From: Desulfobacterales bacterium | GTDB lineage: Bacteria; Desulfobacterota; Desulfobacteria; Desulfobacterales; DTYH01 | Length of the DNA stretch: 39,619 nt | Direction of reading: 5' to 3' | Assembly (NCBI GenBank): GCA_012961955.1 | Contig: DTYH01000128.1 | Location: 1-39,619, forward strand | Shown here: in pieces, positions 27,775-37,809 of the stretch | Layout: each line of letters opens with the position of its first letter | Position numbering within the stretch: position 1 is the first letter of the stretch | Notes under the pieces: generated by a model | Database searches by the model: none | What the model was told of the DNA's origin: nothing | The model's input: only the letters and a program-made list of their open reading frames with translations | Made by a program: the position numbers and the translations under genes

Positions 27775-28983
27775 ATGGGATACGATCTAGCAAAACTTCT
27801 GGCAGAACGGGAGAATCTCCTGACGATTGTCGATAATCTAATGGAGGGGATTATCGCCCATGATAAGGATCGCCGAATCATTTACCTTAACAGGACCGCC
27901 GAGCAAATAACCCGGTTTAAGCTAGAAGGGGTCGCGGGAAGGGATTGCCATGAGGCATTCGGAGTCGCCTTTTGTGGGGGTGGCTCCTCTTTTTCTTAGG
28001 GAAGGAAACCCCAGAACTCGGCAAGACAAGGAATATCCCTTACCATCTTCACCAAGGAGGGCGAGCCCGAGCGGTTGGAGATGCGAATCACGGGGATGAA
28101 GGACTCGGAACAAAAATTTACTGGTGTGCTGGCCTTTTTGAGAGACGTAACCGATATTACATCCCTAAAGATCAAGGTGGGAACGATTAAGGAGTTCCGT
28201 GGTATCATAGGCCGGGACCTAAGATGTTGGAGATCTGCAGTCAGATTCGGTATGTGGCGGCCAATGATTATCCTGTACACGTCGGTGGAGAAACGCGTCC
28301 AGGAAAAGAATTGGTAGCCATGGCAATACACAAGGAAAGCCACCGGGGGGCGGTCCATGGTAGCTATGACTGTGATGCACTCGCGGAGGAGGTGTACTGG
28401 AAAGCGAGCTCATCGGCCTTGTTAAGGGGGCCCTTTCAGGCGCAATTCGCGACAACCAGGCCGATTTCAACTTGTCCACGGCGGCACCCTATTCTTGGGG
28501 AAAGTGAGCGAGGTGACCAAACAGGTCGAGGTAAAGCTCGTACGTGTGCTACAGGGCGGCAAGATTGAGCGTTTAGGAGACGAAAAGAGTATTTCTCCTG
28601 ACGTTCGCATAATAGGCGCAACCAAGCGCGATCTTGAAAAGGAGGTCAAAGAGGGACGTTTTAGACGGGATTTATACTGCCGGATAAATGTGGTGCCCAT
28701 CAAGCTCCTGCCTCTGCGGGAAAGGAAAGGGGATATAGGTCTTCCGGTTCAATATTTTGTTCAGGAGGCAGAGAGCCAGGGCAGGAAGTCTCGGAGTTTT
28801 CAAAGAGCGCCTTAGTCGTGAAAATCCAGCCCTGAAAGGGGCCGTTCTATAAAGCTGGACCCGGAAATGGTGTGCGAGGCACTTGGTGGGAGAGGAATCA
28901 ACTAGGCAAAGGCCGCCAACCTGCTTGGCGTAGGAAGGGCCACCGTGTACCGCTTCCTCGAGCAGTTTCCTGAGCTTTCATGA
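27775..28983 (+). pseudogene. Sigma-54-dependent regulator (PAS + AAA + Fis-type HTH), multiply frameshifted
   Basis: LLTIVDNLMEGIIAHDKDRRIIYLNRTAEQITRF..GRDCHEAFG; VEVKLVRVLQGGKIERLGDEKSISPDVRIIGATKRDLEKEVKEGRFRRDLYCRINVVPIKLLPLRERKGDI; NLLGVGRATVYRFLEQFPE. Confidence 0.85.
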
Positions 28984-29046
28984 TCTCCACTTATCCCTCA
29001 AATTATCCACACAGATAGAATGGACCATTTGTCATTACGCGAATTA

Positions 29047-29222
29047 TGTCTCATGGGCATGTTTGTCTCATTTTTTTTGTGAGACACTTCTTGTCACTCC
29101 ATCCGCTAGCCCAGTCCCCTTAAGTACCTCTCTTTCCTTCCAGTGTTGCCCTTTCCAAATGTATCTCAAGTGGGGGCTTGCACCTATCAATCCAGGATGT
29201 GCTGTGAGACAGATTGTCTCAC
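29047..29222. promoter_or_regulatory. Cluster of TGTCTCA/TGAGACA palindromic motifs (possible activator sites)
   Basis: TGTCTCA 29047-29053; TGTCTCA(29064-29070)-N9-TGAGACA(29080-29086); GTGAGACA-GAT-TGTCTCAC 29204-29222. Confidence 0.5.
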
Positions 29223-29587
29223 TTTTCTTCCGCCTGGAGTCATACTGAGATTTTCGCATAATAGCTAATTTGTTGATTTCTATTACTATTTCCGCATGAC
29301 TCGGTAGCGGCATAGATATTGATTAGGATAAGAATAGAGATAAACGATCGCAGGAGCATATCATGAAAGAATCTGGTCGAGTTATTGTAAAAACCCTGGA
29401 ACTTGTCCAGCAAATCATTCGGTTGGCTAATCATGAGGTGGGGTCAGGGAAGATGACGGATGTGGAATACCTTACTCCGTGATGAGGGATTCGGTCTTCG
29501 ATATAAAGAAGGTTGCCAAAGCAGAACCAAAGGCCCCTGTGAGAAAGGCTGTTGGAAGGAATCATAAGAGAAAAAGGAGGGATAAAA

Positions 29588-29961
29588 ATGACAAAGAAAC
29601 TTCAGGTTTACAAATGTGATCTTTGTGGAAACATACTTGAGGTGTTGCACGGAGGAAGGGGGAACTGATGTGCTGCAATCAACCCATGAAGTGCCTTGAG
29701 GAGAACACTGTTGACACAGCCAAAGAAAAGCACCTGCCTGTTGTAGAAAAGACTGCAGATGGCTTCAAGGTCAGTGTTCGTAGCGTGGCTCATCCAATGG
29801 AGGACAGACACTACATCGAATGGATCGAGTTCATTGTGGGAAGCAAGAGGTACATGCAGTTTTTTAACCCTGGTAATCCACCTGAGACAGTATTCAATGT
29901 GCCGGCTTATCAGCCCTCAGCCCGGGAGTTCTGCAACCTTCACGGTGTGTGGAAAGGATAA
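29588..29961 (+). pseudogene. dfx: Desulfoferrodoxin (superoxide reductase) with single-base frameshift
   Basis: [25 protein letters not shown], then (shifted frame) MCCNQPMKCLEENTVDTAKEKHLPVVEKTADGFKVSVRSVAHPMEDRHYIEWIEF..FCNLHGVWKG. One G short in the GGGGG run. Confidence 0.85.
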
Positions 29962-30147
29962 TGAGGTGGGCAGAACGAGAAGGTAGAAAAGGCACTCAGC
30001 GAACAACTGAATGATGAGAAGACCCTGAAGCCTGCCGCGTGTTGGTATGACTCAAGCCTTGCCGGATTAGGGGTATGATGATGGAATACTACGTTCTTCT
30101 ATATCTTGGCGGCCAAGAAAATTATTGAAAGGAAACGAGGATTTCCC

Positions 30148-31441
30148 ATGAAAGTCTTGTTCCTTTCGCGGTTGCAGTTTGCTGCTGCCGCCATGTTTCA
30201 TTTCCTGTTTGTACCACTCACGCTGGGACTTTCAGCAACGGTTGCCATAATGGAAACCAGGTACGCGCGCACCGAGGACGATGTCTATCTTAGGATGGCC
30301 AAATTCTGGGGTAAGCCCTTCTTAATTAACTTCGCCCTAGGCATTGTCACAGGCATCACGTTAGAGTTTCAGTTCGGAACCAACTGGTCTCGGTGTTCGG
30401 CATTTGCCGGTGATATCTTCGGCTCTCTTTTGGCAATTGAGGCTAGAGGAGCATTTTTCCTTGACTCCACTCTGATATGGGTGCGGATACTTGGTTGGAT
30501 GAAATTGTCGAAGAAGGCTCATGCTACGGTGATGTGGTTGGTGGCAGGGGCAACAACTCTTTCAGCCATTTGGATACTGACTCCTAATGCGTGGATGCAA
30601 CATCCAGTGGGCTATACTATTCGCAACGGTAGGGCCGAATTGGCCGACTTTGCAACCGTGGTTTTCCAGAAGCTCGCCATCTCGGAGTTCCTCCATACGA
30701 TTAGTGCAGCATATATCCTCAGTGCATTTTTTGTCATGGGTATCAGTGCATATCATCTCTTGAGAAAGCAGCAATTAGAATTCTTTGCTAAGTCCCTCCG
30801 GATTGCCTTTGCCCTTGGTCTCATCTTTTCCCTTTTTGAGGTGGTAGAAGGTCATCTTCATGCGTGATACCTGGCGGAAAAACAACCCGTAAAGTTGGCT
30901 GCTACGGAAACCCGCTGGGAAACATAGACTTGTGTACCCAAGTACCTCTTTACCATTCCCGATGAGGAAACTGAAAGAAACTCAGTCGAGATTCTTGCAA
31001 TTCCAGGCTTGTTGAGCCTGTTGGCAAAACACAGCCCAAGCGCAGAGGTAAAGGGGCTGAAGGAATTCCCACGCGATGAGCCCCCCTTTTTTTGTCGGTT
31101 ATGCATCATTCAATACCATGGTAGCCCTGGTTTTTTATTTTGCGATGATGACCATGAGCGGGTGGCTTAAGAGAAACAGATTGACAGAGAGCCCCGGCTA
31201 TCTGAAGCTTGTGCTATACTCTATTCCTTTGCCGTACGCGGCTGCTGAGTTGGGGTGGGTCTTGGCTGAGGTGGGTCGCCAACCACGGATCGTGTATGGG
31301 ATTATGAAAACCTCAGACGCTGTCTCTCCTGTAGGCACGTCGCAGGTTCTCACTACGTTTGTGGCATTCATTGTGGTTTACGGTTGTTGGGTGCGGTGGG
31401 TTTCCATCTCATTTTTAAGAACGCCAGGCGTGGCCCTGTAA
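30148..31441 (+). pseudogene. cydA: Cytochrome bd oxidase subunit I, with in-frame stops and a frameshift
   Basis: SRLQFAAAAMFHFLFVPLTLGLS, NFALGIVTGITLEFQFGTNWSRCSAFAGDIFGSLLAIEA; in-frame TGA (30865) and TAG; frameshift at CCCCCCTTTTTTT (31081). Confidence 0.88.
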
Positions 31442-31499
31442 CCACTTAGTGCCGAGCAACTTGCGGCGGTGCGTTTTATCACCTGTAAGGGAGAAAAAA

Positions 31500-32554
31500 A
31501 TGGCTATACAAAACATATGGTTTTTTCTCTGGGGGACTTCTTTAGGCTGTATATTTTGCTGCTGATGGCTTTGACCTTCGTATGGGAAGCCTGCTTCCAT
31601 TCTTGTCTTGGCAAAAAATGAAGAAGAAAGAAGGGTATTTTACATTGCGATGGGGCACCTGTGGGACGGCAACGAGGTATGGCTGATTACTGCAGGAGGA
31701 GTTACATTTTCCGCTTTTCCCAAGGTTTATGCTGTGATGTTTAGCTCGTTGTATTCGGCTCTGATGCTGATCCTGTTCGGCTTGATCTTGAGAGGGGTGT
31801 CTTTTGAGTTCAGGGGAAAGGTGGATAGCCCAGTGTGGAAGAAGATATGGGATGGGTGTATGTTTGTGGGCAGCCTTCTCACTGCTGTACTTTTTGGGGT
31901 ACCCTTTGCCAATATCTTCCGAGGGATACCTATTGATGGCCAGGGAATGTACCATGGGACCCCTTTACGCTCCTCAGCCACTGTGCTCTGGTGGGAGGCC
32001 TCTCTTCCTCTTTTTGTTCCTGGTCCATGGCTGCATATGGCTGACAATCAAGAGCGGAGGAGAGAGCAGCTAGGCGGCCAGGAAGTTATGGGGGGTTTTG
32101 CTAATACTGGCTGTAGTCTTCCTTTTAGCCTCTAAATTGGCAACAAGGCCCTATGACAATTATTTTGCCAATCCAGCTCTTTTCCTCGTTACATTGATAA
32201 CAGTGGTGGCCCTTGTTGGCAGAAGGGTTTTCATTACTAAAGGAAGTTATTGGAAGGCCTGGTTTTCTTACGCTTTGACCATTGCTGGGGCGGCGTTCTT
32301 TGGGGTGATAGGCTGTTTCCCAACATGTTTCCGTCAAGCCTCGACCCCTCGTACAGTCTTACTGCCGAAAATGCATCTTCTACTCCTCTAACGCTAAAGA
32401 TTTTGCCGATTGTGGCCTTGATATTTATCCCTATTGTAGTAGCCTATCAGACATGGGCCTATAATCTGTTCGAGGGAAAGATTCCAGTGAGGACCTGGCA
32501 TAGGAGGAGGGATAGTGATAGGGGGCAGGGCAAATTCACCAACACTATGGACTG
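31500..32554 (+). pseudogene. cydB: Cytochrome bd oxidase subunit II, multiply frameshifted
   Basis: MAIQNIWFFLWG, FYIAMGHLWDGNEVWLITAGGVTFSAFPKVYAVMFSSLYSALMLILFGLILRGVSFEFR, FPSSLDPSYSLTAENASSTPLTLKI in different frames. Confidence 0.88.
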
Positions 32555-32578
32555 AAATTGAAGAAAGGAGGTAATTTC

Positions 32579-33298
32579 ATGAAAGAACTCAAGGTAGGAT
32601 GCGGCAAGCCGATTGGCTCGACAGTCGGCTTGCTGGCGAATGAAAAAGAGACAAAAGAACAAGATACGAACAAGGAGGTGGTTGCTATGACGAGAGTGCG
32701 TGTAGGCAAAAAGGCACCGGATTTTGAGGCCCCGGCATATCAGGATGGAAAATTTGGACAGGTAAGCCTTTCCGACTATCTGGGCAAATGGGTGGTTCTG
32801 TGCTTTTATCCCGGAGACTTCACCTTTGTTTGAGCAACAGAGTTGGCAGCAGTTGCTGCCAAATTCAAAGTGCTCCAAGACATGGGCGTTGAGGTCCTCT
32901 CGGTGAGCGTGGACAGCCATTTTGTCCACAAAATGTGGCAGGACTATGAGCTTTCAAAGATGGCCGATGGCGGTGTTCCATTCCCAATGCTCTCGGATAG
33001 TTCGGGCAATATTGGTAAGGTCTATGGGGTCTATGATGAGGATGCAGGTGTTGAGATGAGAGGGCGCTTTATCATTGATCCAGATGGTGTGGTCCAGGCC
33101 ATTGAAATCCTGACCCCTCCTGTGGGTCGAAATGTCAATGAATTGATACGCCAGATAAAGGCCTTCCAACATGTACGTAAAACCAAGGGAGAAGAGGCCA
33201 CCCCTTCTGGCTGGCAACCTGGTAAACCGACTCTGAAACCTGGGCCGGACCTCGTCGGGAAGGTATGGGAAGAATGGAAGGTTGAGAGCGCCTTTTGA
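32579..33298 (+). CDS. Peroxiredoxin (AhpC/TSA) with in-frame UGA at the peroxidatic Cys position; candidate selenoprotein
   Basis: Two ORFs in the same frame joined by TGA at 32831-32833: ..[53 protein letters not shown]... RBS AAAGGAGG before 32579; an alternative start is the ATG of [13 protein letters not shown]. Confidence 0.82.
32843..32862 (+). promoter_or_regulatory. SECIS-like hairpin downstream of in-frame UGA
   Basis: TTGGCAGC-AGTT-GCTGCCAA: 8-bp perfect stem with a G in the first two loop bases; loop starts 18 nt after UGA. Confidence 0.65.
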
Positions 33299-33429
33299 GG
33301 TTTCTGCATCACAGACATGTCCTGATTCCTTGAAGTTCAGATGTGTGGTGAAACACGCTGCCCTGCGATAGAAAATGTTGCCAGGTCGATAGGATCTTCA
33401 AGCTGGGCAGCGGTTTCACCAGTCCACAA

Positions 33430-33907
33430 GGAAAGAGGGGACATGGTGTACTCCTCCTGTCGAGTAAAAAAATTGCGCTCGTGAAATTTCTTTTAAGATC
33501 AGCGGGATGTAAGTGCCGGAGAGATTTAAACATACTTCTCCTCTCAGTCTCTTCGGAGACTTTAAATCAGTGTCGGCGAGCGTGTCGCTACTCGATAACT
33601 CCGCACCTGATCCTTACCTCTATGCGGCATACCGCACGAAAGCGCTCACTAATGATTCCCTATTATCCAGATTGTGGAGGTCTGCGGGGGGCCTATTACT
33701 TTCCCTTCGGAGGTCGTATGCACCAATGTTGCTGCTCGGGATCTCTCGGTGAAAGCTAAGATATTGTAATGTGCGTCCTTTAGATATTTACGATTAAGCG
33801 GCTCCTTCCGCTTCACCAAGGCCCAGCTCCGCTGGAAAAAGCTTCACGTTTCACGTGGTAAAGTGTGATTAATAACTTGGCTGCAAGCTTTACTCTCATT
33901 TTTGTTT
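33430..33907 (-). repeat. IS110-type end fragment, right copy (inverted relative to 27032-27472)
   Basis: CTCCTCCTGTCGAGTAA...GTCTCTTCGGAGACTTTAAATCAGTGT...GATTAATAACTTGGCTGCAAGCTTTACTCTCAT. Confidence 0.75.
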
Positions 33908-34199
33908 AAATACGCCCCTCACGTTCTCTGTTGCGAAGTACCCCCTGTGTCAGGATGGTTGTTGCTTGCAATCGATCTCCGTATGCACGTGGGGGTACTG
34001 GCTCTTGAGGGCAAGATTCAGCCAGATCGATGATCCGCTGTTCCAGGCAAACCAAGATGGCCTCGTAGGCCTTGGACCTTATTGGCATGAACGCCCAACT
34101 GACTACCTTTGTCCAGTAGTTTGGTAAGCTGGTTTGTGATGTCTTTCCACTTTTATCTTCCGCTGTCTCATCGTATTCATCAATAAGGAGGTGAGTTAA

Positions 34200-34650
34200 G
34201 GCCTCCTCTCAAAGGCAAACCTTAGAAAAGAATCCTCTTTTGAATTTGTTCTGACAACCAAGGGCCTATTATCGCTCGAAATGAGACAGTAAACCACACT
34301 GTCGAGTGCCTTATGGTTTCGGCTGTCAAAAAGCACTCTTTAGTCCAAAGGTCTGGCATTCATCATCGTTGCAGAAACAACCTGACTCTTAACAGTATCG
34401 GGAGGCCCTGTTACGATACTGTTATCTTCAGTAAGGAGGGAGTCTACACCTTCACGCTGCTCACTATTGAGAGGACAAGTATCAATAACTAATCCTTGGC
34501 GGACCTTTCGGTTGTCGTCTGCAGTTTGGTACTGATTTCGATCCTCCTGGTTTTGTGCTGTGTCGTGACGTTTGAAAGTGAATTTCAAGAGAGTCTTATC
34601 AAGTTCCTCGTCACTGAAGGATAGAATATTGTTGAGTTCCGTGCTCGAGC
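34200..34650 (-). pseudogene. Superfamily I DNA/RNA helicase-like remnant
   Basis: CPLNSEQREGVDSLLTEDNSIVTGPPDTVKSQVVSATMMNA (degenerate Walker A), followed by RVLFDSRNHKALDSVVYCLISSDNRPLVVRTNSKEDSFLRFAFE. Confidence 0.65.
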
Positions 34651-35612
34651 CGGCTGGGATTCAAAAAAGAGAATCGGGATTCTCAAAGCCTATGGCCTGG
34701 CAATCGTGATCCGTAACAAGGCAGGAAGGCGGGTGGCACTATCGTAGGGAGGGGTCTTCTTCAAAAATCCCGGAGAGATCCTGGTAGCCATTTCAGCTCA
34801 GCCGATCATTCTTCATAAGGATTGCATGGCATGCCATAGCGTGGATTTTTACGGCACATGGCTGATACAGCTCAGGCGTTGCGTGGACTTTCCAAAGCTG
34901 GTGGTGACCGGGGATGCCTGGACAGATCCTTCCCTAGAAGGAATCATCGATATCGAGGTAGTGGATCTGCGCACTAAGACGAGTAGCGAAAAATACCAGC
35001 ACTCTTTTCTCCGAAGTTCGTCATAACGGCTGACGTGCGGAACGACTAATTGTTGAGGACATCCATTCCTACCCGCATATAGAGGTGTCCGTCAAACGGG
35101 TAGGCGAGGGGTTTTCACGGCAAAGGAAATTCAACGGCACGTATCTCAGGAAGATCCTTGAGGGTACGACCTCCTACTGGATCTGAATACCGTATTCTTG
35201 GTATCTGCCCCTGACGGCTACCGGTCCCTTTTTACCCTATGGGCAAGTCTCTCTGAAGCCCCCCTAGGTGAACGGATCAGGATACCTGTAGCAGTGCTGG
35301 TAAGCCTATCGAGAAACGAGGCAAGTTCATGCTAGTCTTGCCGGACGGTCTCATGGCAGACAAGTGGGTAAAGGCGGTTGAAAGGACCCAGGTGATTCGC
35401 TTAAACAAAGCTTCCCGCCTTTTCTTTACCTTTTTTCACGGAGGCCCTCTTGGGCCAAGACTCCTTCGGATTATACTCTGCGAGCATGGGTCTTATCCTT
35501 CTTCTAGGCTTGTCACACGAATAGGAAGAACAGGGTTTGATCCTTGTTTTCAGGTTCTTAAGTATATGCGGAATCCACTACTCAGTTTCTAAACTATTGA
35601 GATTGAAAGCGT

Positions 35613-35771
35613 TATACTGAGCGTAGCTCCCGTAAGGGAGCGCTCGAGAGATTCTTCATTCCGCTTTGCTCCGTTCAGAATCACCATGAGAAGCAGAGCA
35701 AGAGAGAACAAAAGCCGTCATCGGTGGGGAGTGGCAGTCGTCGGCGCTTAACCGACCACTGAGACCGTCTG
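35613..35771. repeat. Dispersed repeat family B, copy 2
   Basis: ATACTGAGCGTAGC..GAGATTCTTCATTCCGC..GTTCAGAATCA..TCATCGGTGG..TTAACCGACCACTGAGACCGTCTG. Confidence 0.7.
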
Positions 35772-36049
35772 ATCGCCCATTTAGGGTTGAACAGAGATGA
35801 CAAGGTTGAAAGATTTTATTGAATAGGTGTTCCCTATTTGTTAGATTCCGGGTATTAAGAAAATACAATCTAAATACAGGGCTTCAAATTTTTGGGAAAT
35901 TCAAAAGTTTTTGTTGGAAAAGCACCAAATCGGCGAAAATAATCATTGAGAAAAGATTAACTTACCATTTTATATACTCAATAAAAGGATTTTCCCAAGA
36001 TTTGAAACGCTCTATTTAGGTACGAATTGGCAACAGGGGTTCATGTCAA

Positions 36050-36985
36050 ATGCCGTCGATCGACTTTGATCTTCGCCAGCTGGAAATCTTTTGCAAGGTG
36101 GTCGAACTCAGGAGTTTTTCAAAGGCTGCTGAAGCGGTTTTCCTGGCTCAGGCTTCTGTGAGTGAAAGGATCTCCAACCTTGAGGAGGCTGTTGGCACTA
36201 GGCTCCTTGACCGGTTGGGAAGAACAGTGGTTCCCACAAAGGCCGGTGAGATCCTTTACCGACACGCCATCCGACTCCTGGAAATGAGGCAGAAGGCGCG
36301 TCTTGAACTGGAAGACTTTCTCGGGATGAAGAAGGGGGAGATACGGATAGGAGGGAGCACCATTCCTGGTGAATATATCCTTCCTGGATTAATAGCTCAG
36401 TTTCATAAAAAATACCCGATGGTCTCAGTAAACCTTATCATTGGGGATTCTAAAGATATAGTGCAACGGGTTCTGGATGGAGATATAGAACTGGGAATAG
36501 TCGGGTACAAGAAAAGCCATCCAAACCTGTTGTATCATGCGTTATGGGACGATGAGCTTGTACTTGCCATCCCTAATGACCATCGGTGGGCGCAGAGGCC
36601 TTCCGTTGCTCTCGATGAGCTTTTAAGAGAACGATTTATACTGAGAGAGACAGGATCCGGTACGCTAAAGATTACTGAAGAGTTTTTAGGGATACAGGGA
36701 ATAAATTCCCTGAACGTAGTGGCTCGACTTGGGACATCTACAGCTGTGAAGGAAGGAATAAAGGCAGGACTTGGCGTATCCCTCATCTCTCTATGGGCCG
36801 TTAAGGCAGAGGTGGAGAAGGGCATTCTAAAGGCCCTGAAGATAGACGGATTCCCCATGCACCGAAGTTTTTATCTGCTCAAACACAAAAAGAGATCAAC
36901 CTCTCCGCTATGCCAGGCCATGGTGGATTTTCTGCAGGCTACGTCAGAGGATAAGGAAGGATCAAGGGTGGGGACTAAGGAGTAA
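36050..36985 (+). CDS. LysR-family transcriptional regulator (resembles the selenium-metabolism-associated LysR subfamily)
   Basis: LRQLEIFCKVVELRSFSKAAEAVFLAQASVSERISNLEEAVGTRLLDRLGRTVVPTKAGEILY; IRIGGSTIPGEYILPGLIAQF. LysR call secure; subfamily from recall. Confidence 0.9.
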   Translation: MPSIDFDLRQLEIFCKVVELRSFSKAAEAVFLAQASVSERISNLEEAVGTRLLDRLGRTVVPTKAGEILYRHAIRLLEMRQKARLELEDFLGMKKGEIRIGGSTIPGEYILPGLIAQFHKKYPMVSVNLIIGDSKDIVQRVLDGDIELGIVGYKKSHPNLLYHALWDDELVLAIPNDHRWAQRPSVALDELLRERFILRETGSGTLKITEEFLGIQGINSLNVVARLGTSTAVKEGIKAGLGVSLISLWAVKAEVEKGILKALKIDGFPMHRSFYLLKHKKRSTSPLCQAMVDFLQATSEDKEGSRVGTKE

Positions 36986-37717
36986 GGCAGCCGCCAATAT
37001 GTTTTTTTTGCATGAGGACAAACTGTGGAAAGAGTGAAGAGGTATTCATTCCCTTTGACATTTTTGATGGTTCCAGGATGGCCCTGTGCCGTTCATCCTG
37101 GCTATTCAAGAGTTTTGACCTCACGTAAAAAAATATATTGACCCCTCCGTTTTACGGCCAGGATCGTCTGAGAAACGGAACTGGATAACCTAGTATTTAC
37201 GGCTGAGTGTTTCAAAAACACTTTTCTCCCAGAATGCTCAAGACCGTTCACAGAAGACTTTTTACGAGACCGTCAGTCTCTCCATGAGGCCAATACAATA
37301 AGTTCATGCCTTCCCGATATCGTTGACCTTTAATCGGTTTTCCCTATTAAAGACTGGTTTAAGGATCGGAAATTCCAGATTGACAAATCGGTATTCCCCC
37401 TACATTATTTGACAAAATCTTCCAATAACCTCGTCAAGGAGCCCATCGATGTATCGATTTTTCGGCTTTACCTGATCCGGCCTCAGGTTATCTACCCGGG
37501 TGCGGTAGGCACGGGGGCCAGGTCGAAGAATCGATGTCTTCCTACTACATCCAGTTGTCATTCTCGCCCAGACCGTTTTCAGCCGGGCTCACTTGTTTCA
37601 ATTGGTGCCAGGCGGAATTTGTCACTTCCGCATTGGTATATTCAGGATTCGGCTCTTATCGACATTAAGAGAAGCGGGTTTGGCCTGGTTCCCGATAGCT
37701 GTCCGCTCCATAAATCC

Positions 37718-37809
37718 GGGGGCAATGGTGCTGGGCGCCCCGCGGGCTGCAAACCCGTTGGCCCGGTCTAAAAAACCGGGAGGAGGTTCGATTCCCCTTG
37801 CCCCCTCCA
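37718..37809 (+). tRNA. Selenocysteine-tRNA-like tRNA with GCA (Cys) anticodon, 8/4-type acceptor/T branch, long variable arm, encoded CCA
   Basis: Acceptor GGGGGCAA(37718-37725)/TTGCCCCC(37798-37805); anticodon stem GCGGG/CCCGT with loop CTGCAAA; variable-arm stem CCCGGT/ACCGGG; T-arm GG(A)GG-TTCGATT-CCCC; T at 73; CCA at 37807-37809. Confidence 0.88.

Noticed and set aside
29588-29700. In-frame UGA in desulfoferrodoxin as a selenocysteine codon
   Set aside because: The downstream homology (MCCNQPMKCLEEN) is in another frame, so this is a one-base frameshift, not a Sec codon.
30865-30930. UGA and UAG inside cydA as recoded codons
   Set aside because: They are not at catalytic Cys positions, no SECIS-like hairpin was noticed, and the gene also has a frameshift; pseudogene is the simpler reading.
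34650-35600. Possible oxidoreductase/binding-protein remnant downstream of the helicase fragment
   Set aside because: Several short readable stretches (e.g. LVLPDGLMADKWVKAVERTQVIRL), but broken in all frames and not assignable to a family by eye.
37718-37809. Ordinary tRNA-Cys, tRNA-Ser or tRNA-Leu
   Set aside because: tRNA-Cys has a short variable loop, but this one has a 6-bp variable-arm stem. The anticodon GCA and U73 do not fit Ser or Leu, and the canonical 7/5 fold leaves a T-stem mismatch that the bulged 8/4 fold removes.
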